From positions 1,240,001 to 1,304,000 of the forward strand of contig OY782827.1 of the NCBI GenBank assembly GCA_963678395.1: a stretch of 64,000 nucleotides of DNA. The letters are read 5' to 3'. Shown in pieces: positions 47,842-57,888 of the stretch (its first letter is position 1; each line of letters opens with the position of its first letter). A program made the translations under genes and the position numbers. This stretch comes from JAAYAE01 sp963678395. Its GTDB lineage: Bacteria > Bacillota > Negativicutes > Acidaminococcales > Acidaminococcaceae. The notes under the pieces are model-generated. The model saw only the letters and a list, made by a program, of their open reading frames with translations, was not told the origin of the DNA and searched no databases.

Positions 47842-50149
47842 TTACCGCCTTTTTTTGCTTTTACCTTTTTTCCCATCTTTTTTATGGTTAGTTTTTCCTG
47901 CATCTTTACCCTGTTTTTTACCTTTGCTGAAATAGGCACCGCCGCGGCGCTTTTTCTCTCCGCTTTCGCGCCTATAATCAATTTGAGCTTTCAGATGATC
48001 TCTAGTTGAGGCATTAGCACCAGCCAAAATAAAATCTACCGCTCTATCGGCAATACTAACTTGCAACACTTCGACTCTGACTTTATCACCTAAACGATAT
48101 ATTTTTTTCAAATGCTCACCAATTAGATGATACTGTTCTTCTACAAATTCATAGTAGTCGTCAGTAAGGCTGGAAATATGTATTAATCCCTCTACACCAT
48201 TTTCTAGTTCTATAAACATACCAAAGGCAGTGACACCGGAAATTGTACCATCAAACGCTTCGCCAATCAAGCCAACCATATATTCAGCTTTCTTTAAGTC
48301 TACGGTGGCACGTTCTGCTTCTGCAGCTGCCCGTTCACGCACAGAAGAATTTTGACAAATTTCGTCCAGCTTAGGTTCTAATATCTCACGCTGTTTATCT
48401 TGAAGTTTAGGATTTAACATCCATGCTCTTAATAAGCGATGCACTATAAGATCAGGGTAACGACGTATTGGCGAAGTAAAATGGGTATAATACTTAGCCG
48501 CTAAACCAAAATGCCCTATATTATCAGTTTGGTATACTGCCTGCTTCAAGCTACGCAAAGCTACAGTCTCAACTAATTTTTTCTCAGGACGTCCTTCCAT
48601 CTGTGCCAAAGCCTGCTGCACTACCAAGGGTTTGATATCTTCATCGGCACTGAGCGGTAAATTAATAGCAAAGTTATGGAGTAATTTAGCTAAATCCACC
48701 ATTTTACTCTCGTTAGGCACATCATGGACACGATAAACAAACGGCCATTTTTGCTTGTTCATATGTTCAGCCACTGTTTCATTAGCAGCCAGCATAAATT
48801 CTTCTACAATAGATTCTGCAATACTTCTAACTCTTTGTACTATCTCTATGGGTTTCTTTTGGTCATCTAATATTACTTTTTGTTCCGGCAGATCAAAATC
48901 AATAGCGCCACGTTCAGCGCGCTTAGCACGCAATATTTTACAGAGTTTTTCCATGTTTTTAAGCATAGGAACTATATCCGCATATTTATCTTTCAGCTCT
49001 AAATTATCATTAGCTACTATTTCACGCACAATAGTATAACTCAAACGATGCAATACCTTAATGACCGCTGGAAATATTTCATAACTCTTAATCATACCTG
49101 TCGTACCATCAACTATCATCTCGCAAGACATAGCCAAACGATCTTCACCGGCATTTAAACTACAAATACCGTTAGACAATTTTTCCGGCAGCATAGGTAA
49201 TACACGGTCCACCAAATAAACACTGGTGCCACGTTCGTGGGCTTCTTTATCAATGATAGAATCTTCCTGCACATAACTGCTTACGTCGGCAATATAGACC
49301 CCTAGTAAGAAATCATTCCCCTGTTTCTCCACATAAACGGCGTCATCCAAATCCTTAGCATCTTCGCCATCCACAGTCACAAGCGAACAATTACGCTTAT
49401 CTCTACGGCCTTTAATGTCTGTTTGTTTAATTTCCTTGGGTATTTTAGTTGCTGCTGCTAAAACTTTTTCAGGGAATTCTAAAGGCAAGTCATTTTGCTT
49501 AATAATCGAAATTATTTCTAAACCAACGTCGCCAACAGTACCTAAAATTTCTACAACCTTACCCTCAGCACTACGTCGCCCTTCCGGCCAAGTAATAATT
49601 TCAGCAACAACTTTTTGGTTAGTTTTAACGCCATTAAAATTTTTAGAGGCAATATAAATATCTTGTCCAATACGTTTATCATCAGGAACTACAAAGCCAA
49701 ATTCGCCGCTAGGAACAAAAGTTCCAACTATACGCGCGTTAGCATGAGTAATTATCCTTATAACTTCGCCCTCAGGCTTTTGTCCGCCTCTCCCCACCGG
49801 AAACCCTAGCCATGATTCTATCGTTGTTCATGGCGCCATTTAAGGCATTTGGTGGCACAAAAACATCAGGGTTTTCGCCTTTATTATCCGGTATAACGAA
49901 ACCAAACCCCTTTGACGTTAATTGAAAGCGACCCACAACCAAGCCCATTTTTTCCGGCAAACCGTAAGTATTAAAGTGGGTCTTTACTATATTGCCATTG
50001 CTTTCTAATTCTTTGAGACTTTGCCAAAATTCTTTAAGCATTTCCCCTGGAATTGGTATTTGCAGTATTAGTGTTTCTGCGTCAAGCGGAGCATAAGTCT
50101 GTCCTTGCATAAACTCCATTATTTTTGTTTTTACATCATTTAAATTCAT
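47842..50149 (-). pseudogene. rnr: ribonuclease R, one frameshift
   Basis: 3'-5' exoribonuclease for structured and tmRNA-tagged messages. The N-part (50149 to about 49785) has the winged helix and first cold-shock domain (GRFQLTSKGFGFVIPD). One extra base in the GGCTTTT stretch at 49775-49781 stops the frame; without it RTKPEGEVIRIITHAN continues into CSD2 (GTFVPSGEFGFVVPD), the RNB catalytic domain (TVDGEDAKDLDDAVYVE with the metal Asp residues; HFTSPIRRYPDLIVHRLL), S1 domain and a lysine-rich tail. Corrected length about 768 residues. The frame following the shift could restart at a GTG (49797), giving a 651-residue protein without the N-domain. The gene start overlaps the thioesterase stop. 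Confidence 0.9.
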
Positions 50150-50550
50150 TATTCACCCTCATATATCATCTTAGCATCAGCCTCAGCGGCAATACTACCA
50201 TCTTTATTCACAATTTTCCCGGTCATTTCAATTAAACGACCCTTACGTTTTTTAACCTGTGCTATTACCTGAATTTCTTCACCAATAAACACCGGCTGGC
50301 GAAAACGCACTTCCATTTTTGCTGTATAAGCAATTTTCTTTTCATACAAATGAATGTAATTGCCCATAGTTTCATCTAACAAGGTACTTATTAAGCCACC
50401 GTGCATACGGCCATCATAACTTTGATGTTCTCTTTTGGGAATAAAAGTTGTATAACAGCCATTTTCATCTACTTTAAATTGCAACTTTAAACCAATAGGG
50501 TTTTCTTTGCCACAGGCGAAACACCATGTATATTCTTCTTTAGGCACCAT
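50149..50550 (-). CDS. PaaI-type hotdog thioesterase
   Basis: 133-residue 4HBT hotdog-fold protein: CFACGKENPIGLKL near the start, then QSYDGRMHGGLISTLLDETMG with the catalytic His-Gly-Gly and Asp/Glu helix. Hydrolyses acyl-CoA; substrate unknown. ATG 50550 uses AAAGGAG located at the end of the esterase gene and its stop overlaps rnr, so it is part of this operon. Intact. Confidence 0.85.
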   Translation of the reverse strand: MVPKEEYTWCFACGKENPIGLKLQFKVDENGCYTTFIPKREHQSYDGRMHGGLISTLLDETMGNYIHLYEKKIAYTAKMEVRFRQPVFIGEEIQVIAQVKKRKGRLIEMTGKIVNKDGSIAAEADAKMIYEGE

Positions 50551-50555
50551 ACTAT

Positions 50556-51288
50556 TTACTCCTTTAAAAAATTTTTTATCGTTTCATAAACCTTGTCGCG
50601 TTCTTCGTAAAGAGTTACAACATGTTTAGAGTTTTCCAACCAAAACAGCCTTTTTTTTTCTTGAACCAATATGTTTATAAATAAACTCGGCGCTAGAAGG
50701 CCTTACCGTATGGTCTATTTTCGACTGTACAATAAGACACGGAACTTTTACTGCCGGAATTACTTGGTTACGGCAATACTTAATAAGTTTCCAGGTTTCT
50801 TCCACTCCCGCTACCGGCATACAACCGTACGCCACATTAAAACGTTCTTCAGCATCAATAGCACGTTTTCTTTTTTTTACTGTGGTCATAAAATACTTTA
50901 ATATCCCCATAAAATGCACTCGCCAATCAAAAAGATAAATGGGAGTAGACATTATAACAATACTTTTTACCAGTAAGCGCTCAGCTGCTAACAATGTCAA
51001 CAAAGCCCCCATGGAAATCCCTACAATTGATATTTCTGTACAACTTTTACTTAAATTATAATATGCTGTTACTACAGTCTCATACCACTGCTCCCAAGTA
51101 GTGTCTAGAATATCTTCCGGTTTGGTTCCATGCCCCGGGAGTAGTACCCCCATAGTTGTGTATCCGTCTTTATTGAGTTTTTCCCCTAATTCTAACATTT
51201 CCGCCGGTGTGCCAGTATAGTCATGAATGAGCAATATTCCCTTAGCATTACCTGGAAAGAAAAAAGGTTCAGCACCAGACATAACCAT
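50556..51288 (-). pseudogene. carboxylesterase (Est30/YvaK-like), frameshift near the C-terminus
   Basis: Alpha/beta-hydrolase: LLIHDYTGTPAEM oxyanion loop, LPGHGT, nucleophile GISMGA, and VQSKIDHTVRP (Asp). The start is ATG 51288 with GGAGG eight bases upstream. A 9-T run at 50651-50659 has one base too many; without it the frame gives GSRKKRLFWLENSKHVVTLYEERDKV, restoring the catalytic His (SKHVV), and ends at 50556-50558 just before the thioesterase. As read, the catalytic His is lost. In Bacillus subtilis the homologue lies in the same secG-rnr interval. Confidence 0.88.
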
Positions 51289-51370
51289 TAACAATTCCTC
51301 CATCGTGTTATAACGTATACATTATAGCATTTTTAGTAAGATAAATCTATATATTGACTGTGACAAATAA

Positions 51371-51400
51371 AAAACCAGACCCCCAAGGGCCTGGTTTTTT
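51371..51400. terminator. rho-independent terminator after the pyrophosphatase gene
   Basis: AAACCAGACCC / GGGCCTGGTTT with a short CCAA loop and A/T runs on both sides. Confidence 0.85.
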
Positions 51401-51410
51401 CAGCCTTCAA

Positions 51411-53432
51411 TTATTTGAACAAGTTCAACAAAATGCCACCTTGAGCAGCAATAACCGGAGCAAATACCAAAGAAACTATTGTCATTAATTTAATTAAAAT
51501 ATTCATAGCTGGACCGCTTGTATCTTTGAAAGGATCTCCAACGGTATCGCCAGTAACAGCAGCTTTATGACAAGCACTGCCTTTGCCACCATGAGCACCT
51601 GTTTCAATATATTTCTTAGCGTTATCCCAAGCTCCACCAGCATTAGCCATCATGATAGCCATCAATACACCAGCTGCAAGAGCCCCTGCCAACAAACCGC
51701 CCAAAGCTTCTGTACCAAATAAAGCACCCATTAACAAAGGAGCTACTATAGCCAAAATACCTGGCAACATCATTTCATGCAAAGCTGCCGCTGTAGAAAT
51801 ATCTACACATTTACGATAATCAGCTGTTCCAGTACCTTCCAACAAACCAGGAATTTCACGAAATTGACGACGTACCTCTTCAACCATCAATGTTGCTGCC
51901 TTGCCTACTGATTCCATAGTCATAGCACCAAAAACAAACGGAAGTGTAGCCCCAATGAACAACCCTACTAATGTCACTGGATTTAGCAAATCAATGCTAT
52001 CCAATTTTACAACATGAGCGTAAGCAGAGAATAAAGCTAAGGCAGTCAAAGCCGCAGAACCAATAGCAAAACCTTTACCAATAGCAGCTGTCGTATTACC
52101 AACAGCATCAAGTTTATCTGTAATATCACGAACTTCTTCAGGAAGTCCGGCCATTTCTGCAATACCACCAGCATTATCAGCAATAGGGCCATAAGCATCA
52201 ACAGCAACTGTCAAACCGGTTGTGGAAAGCATGCCCACAGCAGCAAGAGCAACACCAAATACTCCCATGGCAGGATCATGCATACCATTCATAGCAATGA
52301 AGGAAGCAAGCACACCCATAGCAATAAATAACATTGGCCAGAAAGTAGAATACATACCTACTGCTAAGCCTGCAATAATTGTAGTAGCATGGCCTGTTTC
52401 AGTACCATCAGCAATTCTTTTTACAGATGCATAATCAGAAGAAGTATAAATTTCAGTAATCTTACCAATTGCAGTACCGGCAATTAATCCAGAAATGATA
52501 GCAAAAAACGCATTAAAATTACCGAAAATAGAATTACTAAAATAAGCTGCCGAACATATTACCAATAAACCGCCCAAATAAGTTCCACTATTTAAAGCAG
52601 CTTGTGGGTTTTTAGACTTACTGCTACGAGCAAACGCAATACCAATTATAGAAGCCATGATGCCGCAAACAGCGAGAACAAAGACAAATTCAACACCTTC
52701 ACCTTTAGTGAAAACTACAGCCCCCAAAGTTAAAGCAGAAATAATTGCACCAACATAGGATTCAAATAAATCAGCACCCATACCAGCAACATCACCTACA
52801 TTATCGCCTACATTATCAGCAATTGTAGCAGGATTACGAGGATCATCCTCAGGAATTCCAGCCTCGACCTTACCTACAAGATCAGCGCCAACATCAGCAG
52901 CCTTGGTATAAATACCGCCGCCAACACGAGCAAACAAGGCAATAGAGCTTGCGCCCAACCCAAATCCTGTAACTATATCTATATTTCTGTCGAAAATAAA
53001 ATAAGCCAATGTAATACCAATAATGCCTAGACCTACAACACAAAGTCCCATTACAGCGCCACCGGAAAACGCGATTTTCAAAGCTTGGCTCATACCATGA
53101 CGAGCACCCTCGGCAGTACGTACGTTTGCTTTAGTAGCAACATTCATACCAAGATATCCTGCCAAAATAGAGAAAATAGCCCCAGCAACAAAACAGATAG
53201 CCGTCTGAACTTGTAAGAAAATAGAAATAATAACAGCAACAACAACAATGAAAACTGTCAAATATTTATACTCTCTATAAAGAAAAGCCATAGCCCCTTC
53301 ATGAATATAACCAGCAATTTCTTTCATCCGATCATTGCCGGCACTAGCGCCACTGATACCAGCGCTAAGCATAAATGCTACAGCCAAGGCAATCAAGCCA
53401 ATTACAACTGCTAAAATTAGATAAGTACTCAA
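51411..53432 (-). CDS. hppA: membrane-bound ion-pumping pyrophosphatase, K+-dependent type
   Basis: Integral membrane pump (about 16 helices, 673 residues) coupling PPi hydrolysis to H+ or Na+ export. Active-site motifs: ADVGADLVGKVEAGIPEDDPRNPATIADNVGDNVGD, EIYTSSDYASVK, and GDTVGDPFKDTSGPAMNILIK. GNTTAAIGKG carries Ala where K+-independent enzymes have Lys, so K+ dependence is predicted; the pumped ion is not decided. The start is TTG 53432, seven bases after AAAGGGG; an upstream TTG lacks a Shine-Dalgarno. It saves energy by recycling PPi in fermenters. Intact. Confidence 0.94.
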   Translation of the reverse strand: MSTYLILAVVIGLIALAVAFMLSAGISGASAGNDRMKEIAGYIHEGAMAFLYREYKYLTVFIVVVAVIISIFLQVQTAICFVAGAIFSILAGYLGMNVATKANVRTAEGARHGMSQALKIAFSGGAVMGLCVVGLGIIGITLAYFIFDRNIDIVTGFGLGASSIALFARVGGGIYTKAADVGADLVGKVEAGIPEDDPRNPATIADNVGDNVGDVAGMGADLFESYVGAIISALTLGAVVFTKGEGVEFVFVLAVCGIMASIIGIAFARSSKSKNPQAALNSGTYLGGLLVICSAAYFSNSIFGNFNAFFAIISGLIAGTAIGKITEIYTSSDYASVKRIADGTETGHATTIIAGLAVGMYSTFWPMLFIAMGVLASFIAMNGMHDPAMGVFGVALAAVGMLSTTGLTVAVDAYGPIADNAGGIAEMAGLPEEVRDITDKLDAVGNTTAAIGKGFAIGSAALTALALFSAYAHVVKLDSIDLLNPVTLVGLFIGATLPFVFGAMTMESVGKAATLMVEEVRRQFREIPGLLEGTGTADYRKCVDISTAAALHEMMLPGILAIVAPLLMGALFGTEALGGLLAGALAAGVLMAIMMANAGGAWDNAKKYIETGAHGGKGSACHKAAVTGDTVGDPFKDTSGPAMNILIKLMTIVSLVFAPVIAAQGGILLNLFK

Positions 53433-53492
53433 AACAAATACCCCTTTCAATCCTCTTAAATTATTTTTTAGTGCGCAAACACCAAAATAGCC

Positions 53493-53723
53493 TTATTGAA
53501 ACTTAGCAATCAGCATTGATATTACTCCAAAAGCAATACCTAACACTACCGTGATTTTTGCTAGCATATCATCCATATCATTAGATTTACCACCAAACAT
53601 GGACTCTCCGCTTCCGCCAAAAGAACCGGACAGGCCTGCGCTTTTGCCGGACTGCAGTAATACTGAAGCCATTAGAGCTATACAGACTATAACATCTAAA
53701 ACCATTAATATAGTTACAAACAC
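53493..53723 (-). CDS. secG: preprotein translocase subunit SecG
   Basis: Small accessory subunit of SecYEG, 76 residues from GTG 53723 (G-rich Shine-Dalgarno seven bases upstream), two membrane helices (about 4-22 and 56-74) with the conserved loop LLQSGKSAGLSGSFGG. It heads the secG-hppA-esterase-thioesterase-rnr-smpB run. Intact. Confidence 0.9.
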   Translation of the reverse strand: MFVTILMVLDVIVCIALMASVLLQSGKSAGLSGSFGGSGESMFGGKSNDMDDMLAKITVVLGIAFGVISMLIAKFQ

Positions 53724-53851
53724 GTTGTTACCCCCCCTTTTCCTTAACATCACCATAGCATTTTACCACAAAGTGCCCTTTGTTACAATTATTTATCAAT
53801 TAATTTTGTGTAAATTCACGTTTTTTAGCACAAATATGCACGTCCCTGCTT

Positions 53852-54946
53852 CTAATAGTCCTTTTTTAGCAATTCTGTCGTTAAAACATCTAGGTTTGTT
53901 GTGCCTAAACGCGTAAAAAACTCTTCACGCTGTGGATTTTGTTTACTTACCTTTTTCATAGCAAAGTTGTACTTAGACGCATGAGTAAAGTCCGAGTTCC
54001 AAACTTCGGCATTATTTCTTACCTTTGTAAATAACCGTTCGCCTTTTATTGTGTTAACTAGTACTACTGTGACTCCTTTATTATCACTAAGTTCAGGGAA
54101 TTTAGTCTCAACACCCCAATAGTCTGCAATGGTTAAATCAGCACTACTATGTTCATCATTATAGTGGCAGACGCTACAGCTTGGGCGTACGCTCATATTA
54201 GACAAAAATGCGCGCATATAGGAACTTTCCTGCTTTATTTCCTTAACACAACCTGTTAGCCCCGTAAAAACAAGTTGAAAATTATGCCATCCTTCAGTTT
54301 TATCTCTAAAATTAACACTAACTACGCTTTCACCTAGTTTTTCACATACTTCCTTTAGCCTTTGTCGATAAACTTTGGGGCTGGGAACACCATGGCAAAC
54401 AACATCTACTAAAAATAAATTACTATATTCTTTACCCAAAAATCTCACTAAGCCTGCTACTTGGCAGGGCGTTCCGCTAAAGAGCACATCTTTACCGGTT
54501 TCAAGGGCTCCCTTTATATTTACATAAATATTGCCTATTTGACTTTGCACATATTTAGAACCACGCAATAATCCTAAATCATTTGCCTGATTAATCATAA
54601 TATGATGCACTGATAGGTCAGAGTCAAAAGCAGCTCCTACAACATAACCACCCTTATTTAAAATATGCTCTGCTAATAAAGAAAAGCAACCACCTGACGA
54701 ACTCTTCCAACGAACATCTTTATCTTTATTATAACATGCATAGACATTTTCTACCGGCCTACTTGCCGGAAGGTTAAGTACAGGACATACCCTTTCACAA
54801 AGGCAACAATTATTACAACTGTCTTTGTCTATGTTAGGATAAACAAAGCCCTCATTATCTTCTCGCATAATAATGCACTTTTGTGGACACCTATTGGCAC
54901 AAGCAGCACATCCTACACAATCTTTTTTATCTGTTATAACAATCAT
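53852..54946 (-). CDS. coenzyme F420 hydrogenase/dehydrogenase beta-subunit family ferredoxin protein
   Basis: 364 residues. Two N-terminal 4Fe-4S motifs (C-V-G-C-A-A-C-A-N-R-C-P and C-N-N-C-C-L-C-E-R-V-C-P), then FrhB/FdhB N- and C-domains: WKSSSGGCFSLLAEHIL, LFSGTPCQVAGL, VDVVCHGVPSP, CSVCHYNDEHSSADLTIADYWG. Such proteins transfer electrons to a flavin; many in non-methanogens lie in polysaccharide or unknown loci, and F420 itself is unlikely here. It sits between eno and secG without obvious partners. Intact. Confidence 0.85.
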   Translation of the reverse strand: MIVITDKKDCVGCAACANRCPQKCIIMREDNEGFVYPNIDKDSCNNCCLCERVCPVLNLPASRPVENVYACYNKDKDVRWKSSSGGCFSLLAEHILNKGGYVVGAAFDSDLSVHHIMINQANDLGLLRGSKYVQSQIGNIYVNIKGALETGKDVLFSGTPCQVAGLVRFLGKEYSNLFLVDVVCHGVPSPKVYRQRLKEVCEKLGESVVSVNFRDKTEGWHNFQLVFTGLTGCVKEIKQESSYMRAFLSNMSVRPSCSVCHYNDEHSSADLTIADYWGVETKFPELSDNKGVTVVLVNTIKGERLFTKVRNNAEVWNSDFTHASKYNFAMKKVSKQNPQREEFFTRLGTTNLDVLTTELLKKDY

Positions 54947-54987
54947 GATTTTTCCCTCCTTGCCTCACCAGGTTTGTAAACCTACAA

Positions 54988-55031
54988 AGGTTTATGGTGC
55001 AACTGCTAAAACACCGGCAGCTGCACCATAA
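54988..55031. terminator. hairpin after enolase
   Basis: TATGGTGCAACTGC / GCAGCTGCACCATA with a 10-base loop, seven bases beyond the eno stop. The minus-strand U-tract is weak, so read-through into the ferredoxin gene is possible. Confidence 0.6.
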
Positions 55032-55037
55032 AGGACA

Positions 55038-56330
55038 TTACTTTAATTTTTTTAAATTGTAAAATACTTTTTTGCCATTATATTGGGCAGCGCTAGCTAA
55101 ATCCTCTTCAATCCTCAACAATTGATTATACTTAGCAACTCGTTCTGTTCTCGCCGGAGCACCGGTTTTAATCTGACCGGCATTTACCGCCACAGCAATA
55201 TCTGCCAAGGTGGTATCCTCAGTTTCTCCACTGCGATGAGAAATTACACAAGTATATCCTGCACGTTTAGCCATTTCAATAGCGGCAAAAGCCTCAGTCA
55301 AAGTTCCTATTTGATTAACTTTAATCAAAATAGAATTTGCTACCCCGGTTTTAATTCCTTTTTCTAGGCGTTCTACATTGGTAACAAATAAATCATCACC
55401 TACTAGTTGAATCTTGTCGCCTAGTTTTTTCGTCAAAAGTTCCCAACCCTTCCAGTCGTCTTCTGCTAACCCATCTTCAATGGAAATGATAGGGTATTTT
55501 TTACAAAGTTCTTCATACCAAGACACCATTTGCGCCGCAGTTTTAGTTACGCCTTCGCCTGCTAAATGATATTTACCATCTTTATAAATTTCGCTAGCAG
55601 CCGTATCAAGGGCAATCATTACTTCTTCTCCCGGCTTATAACCAGCTTTTTTAATTGCTTCAACAATAACCTGAATTGCTTCCTCGTTAGAAGCTAGATT
55701 AGGTGCAAAGCCACCTTCATCGCCCACTGCTATTGACAAACCCTTAGCATGCAAAACTGCTTTTAAATTGTGATAAATTTCTACGTTCATACGCAGTGCT
55801 TCACTAAAACTTGCGGCACCAACAGGCATAGCCATAAATTCTTGAATGTCTACATTATTGTCGGTATGTGCACCACCATTTAGAATATTCATCATAGGCA
55901 CAGGCATTTCCTTAGCATTTATGCCACCCAAATATTGATATAAAGACATATCCAAAGATTCTGCAGCAGCCTTAGCTACAGCCATGGAAACTCCTAAAAT
56001 AGCATTAGCGCCTAATTTACCTTTATTAGTAGTTCCATCAAGACGGATAAGCATTTCGTCAATCTCTACTTGGCGTACAGGGTCTAAACCGATAAGAGCT
56101 TCAGCAATTACATCGTTAACGTTATCAATGGCCTTAATTACACCTTTGCCAATATAACGATTTTTATCACCGTCGCGTAATTCTACTGCCTCATGCACAC
56201 CTGTAGATGCTCCTGAGGGAACAGCTGCTCTACCTTTGCTACCATCATCTAAAAGAACGTCAACTTCTAAGGTAGGATTACCACGTGAATCCAAAATCTC
56301 TCTTGCGTATACTGCCTCAATTACTGCCAT
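55038..56330 (-). CDS. eno: enolase
   Basis: 2-phosphoglycerate dehydratase, 430 residues from ATG 56330 (GAGGTG upstream). EILDSRGNPTLEVDV N-terminus, GDEGGFAPN with the proton-transfer Glu, ALDTAASE and ISIEDGLAEDDW metal ligands, VGDDLFVTN and the SHRSGETEDTTLAD signature are all intact. Last glycolytic gene of the cggR operon, 14 bases after gpmI. Confidence 0.97.
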   Translation of the reverse strand: MAVIEAVYAREILDSRGNPTLEVDVLLDDGSKGRAAVPSGASTGVHEAVELRDGDKNRYIGKGVIKAIDNVNDVIAEALIGLDPVRQVEIDEMLIRLDGTTNKGKLGANAILGVSMAVAKAAAESLDMSLYQYLGGINAKEMPVPMMNILNGGAHTDNNVDIQEFMAMPVGAASFSEALRMNVEIYHNLKAVLHAKGLSIAVGDEGGFAPNLASNEEAIQVIVEAIKKAGYKPGEEVMIALDTAASEIYKDGKYHLAGEGVTKTAAQMVSWYEELCKKYPIISIEDGLAEDDWKGWELLTKKLGDKIQLVGDDLFVTNVERLEKGIKTGVANSILIKVNQIGTLTEAFAAIEMAKRAGYTCVISHRSGETEDTTLADIAVAVNAGQIKTGAPARTERVAKYNQLLRIEEDLASAAQYNGKKVFYNLKKLK

Positions 56331-56343
56331 CTTATACACCTCT

Positions 56344-57879
56344 TCATGATTTGTTATTTAAAAGGCTTTTGCCTGTCATTTCTGCCGGTTTAGCTACCTG
56401 CAATAATTCTAATAATGTAGGCGCTACATCTGCTAGCTTTCCTTCGTGCAATGTTCTGTGCATAGCATCGCCAAATAGTAAAAATGGAACTTTATTAGTA
56501 GTATGCGCAGTATAGGGAGTATGGGTTTTCTCATTTTCCATACATTCACAATTACCATGATCTGCGGTAATACACACTTTACCTTGAAGCTTGCCCATTT
56601 TATCTATTATTTTGCCCACACATTCATCTACAACTTCGACAGCCTTGATAGCCGCACTTAGAATCCCCGTATGTCCAACCATATCAGGATTAGCAAAATT
56701 TAAAATTATCAAATCGTATTTATCTTTATCTAAAAGCGCAAGTAATTTTTCCGTAAGCAAATAAGCACTCATTTCCGGTTGCAAATCATAGGTAGCTACC
56801 TTAGGTGAAGGAATTAACTCTCTGTCTTCATTTACGTTTGCTACTTCGTTTCCTCCGTTAAAGAAGAAGGTCACGTGTGCATATTTCTCAGTTTCGGCAA
56901 TACGCAATTGATGCAAGCCTTCTTTGGCCACAACTTCTCCCAAAGTATTAACCAATGTCTCCGGGGGAAAAGCAACCTTTGCTTTTAGCGTGGCATCATA
57001 CTGTGCCATACAGACAAAATCAACAGGATAGGCAGTAGCAGTTCTACTGAAAAGGTTGAAATCTGCAGCTACAAAAGCTCTAGTTATTTGCCTTGCTCTG
57101 TCAGGTCTAAAGTTGAAAAATATCATACCATCATCAGCTTTAACACATGAATTCTTATCATTCCCAACAATAAAAGGAACTACAAACTCATCGTTTATGC
57201 CCTTTGCATAAGAGCCTGCTATTCCTTCTGATGCGGAGGATGCCTTATCTCCTTGGTGCAAAGTCATAGCATTATAAGTTTTTTCTACTCGCTGCCAGCG
57301 ATTATCTCTATCCATAGCATAGTAGCGCCCAGATACAGTAGCAATTTCTCCTACGCCTATTTTTTTTATTTCTGCTTCCAATTTCTCTATATAACCTAAA
57401 GCACTTTGTGGCGGAGTATCACGTCCATCTAAAAAAGCATGAATATATACCTTGGTTAAACCTAGCTTCTTAGCCATAGTTAACAGTCCATACAAATGTT
57501 TTTGATGGCTATGAACTCCACCATCTGAAACTAGTCCCATAATATGTAAAGCGGTATTACGTTCTTTTACAGAACTCATCAGCTCTTGCAACACTGCATT
57601 ATGAAAAAAATTGCCATTAGCAATAGCTTTTGATATTCTCGTCAATTCCTGATCAACAATGCGGCCTGCCCCTATATTCAAATGTCCTACTTCTGAATTT
57701 CCCATTTGTCCATCAGGCAAACCAACAGCTGCGCCTGAACAAGCAAGTTCTGTATGCGGGCATTGCTTAAACAGAGCTGTCAAATTAGGAGTTTTTGCCT
57801 TAGTTGCAGCATTAGTTGGCGAGTCTTTAGCAATTCCCCAGCCATCTAAAATCATAAGCATTACCGGTTTTTTAGCCAT
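56344..57879 (-). CDS. gpmI: 2,3-bisphosphoglycerate-independent phosphoglycerate mutase
   Basis: 511-residue Mn-dependent mutase. MLMILDGWG with metal Asp, the catalytic Ser in GQMGNSEVGHLNIGAGR, ITADHGNCE and HTPYTAHTTNKVPFL near the C-terminus. ATG 57879 follows AGGAG and is ten bases from the end of the PGK-TIM gene. Intact. Confidence 0.96.
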   Translation of the reverse strand: MAKKPVMLMILDGWGIAKDSPTNAATKAKTPNLTALFKQCPHTELACSGAAVGLPDGQMGNSEVGHLNIGAGRIVDQELTRISKAIANGNFFHNAVLQELMSSVKERNTALHIMGLVSDGGVHSHQKHLYGLLTMAKKLGLTKVYIHAFLDGRDTPPQSALGYIEKLEAEIKKIGVGEIATVSGRYYAMDRDNRWQRVEKTYNAMTLHQGDKASSASEGIAGSYAKGINDEFVVPFIVGNDKNSCVKADDGMIFFNFRPDRARQITRAFVAADFNLFSRTATAYPVDFVCMAQYDATLKAKVAFPPETLVNTLGEVVAKEGLHQLRIAETEKYAHVTFFFNGGNEVANVNEDRELIPSPKVATYDLQPEMSAYLLTEKLLALLDKDKYDLIILNFANPDMVGHTGILSAAIKAVEVVDECVGKIIDKMGKLQGKVCITADHGNCECMENEKTHTPYTAHTTNKVPFLLFGDAMHRTLHEGKLADVAPTLLELLQVAKPAEMTGKSLLNNKS

Positions 57880-57888
57880 TTTTTCTCC

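Noticed and set aside
53852..54946. F420 biosynthesis or methanogen-type hydrogenase locus
   Set aside because: Only a single FrhB-like protein without alpha/gamma hydrogenase subunits or F420 genes; the family is common in F420-free Bacillota.
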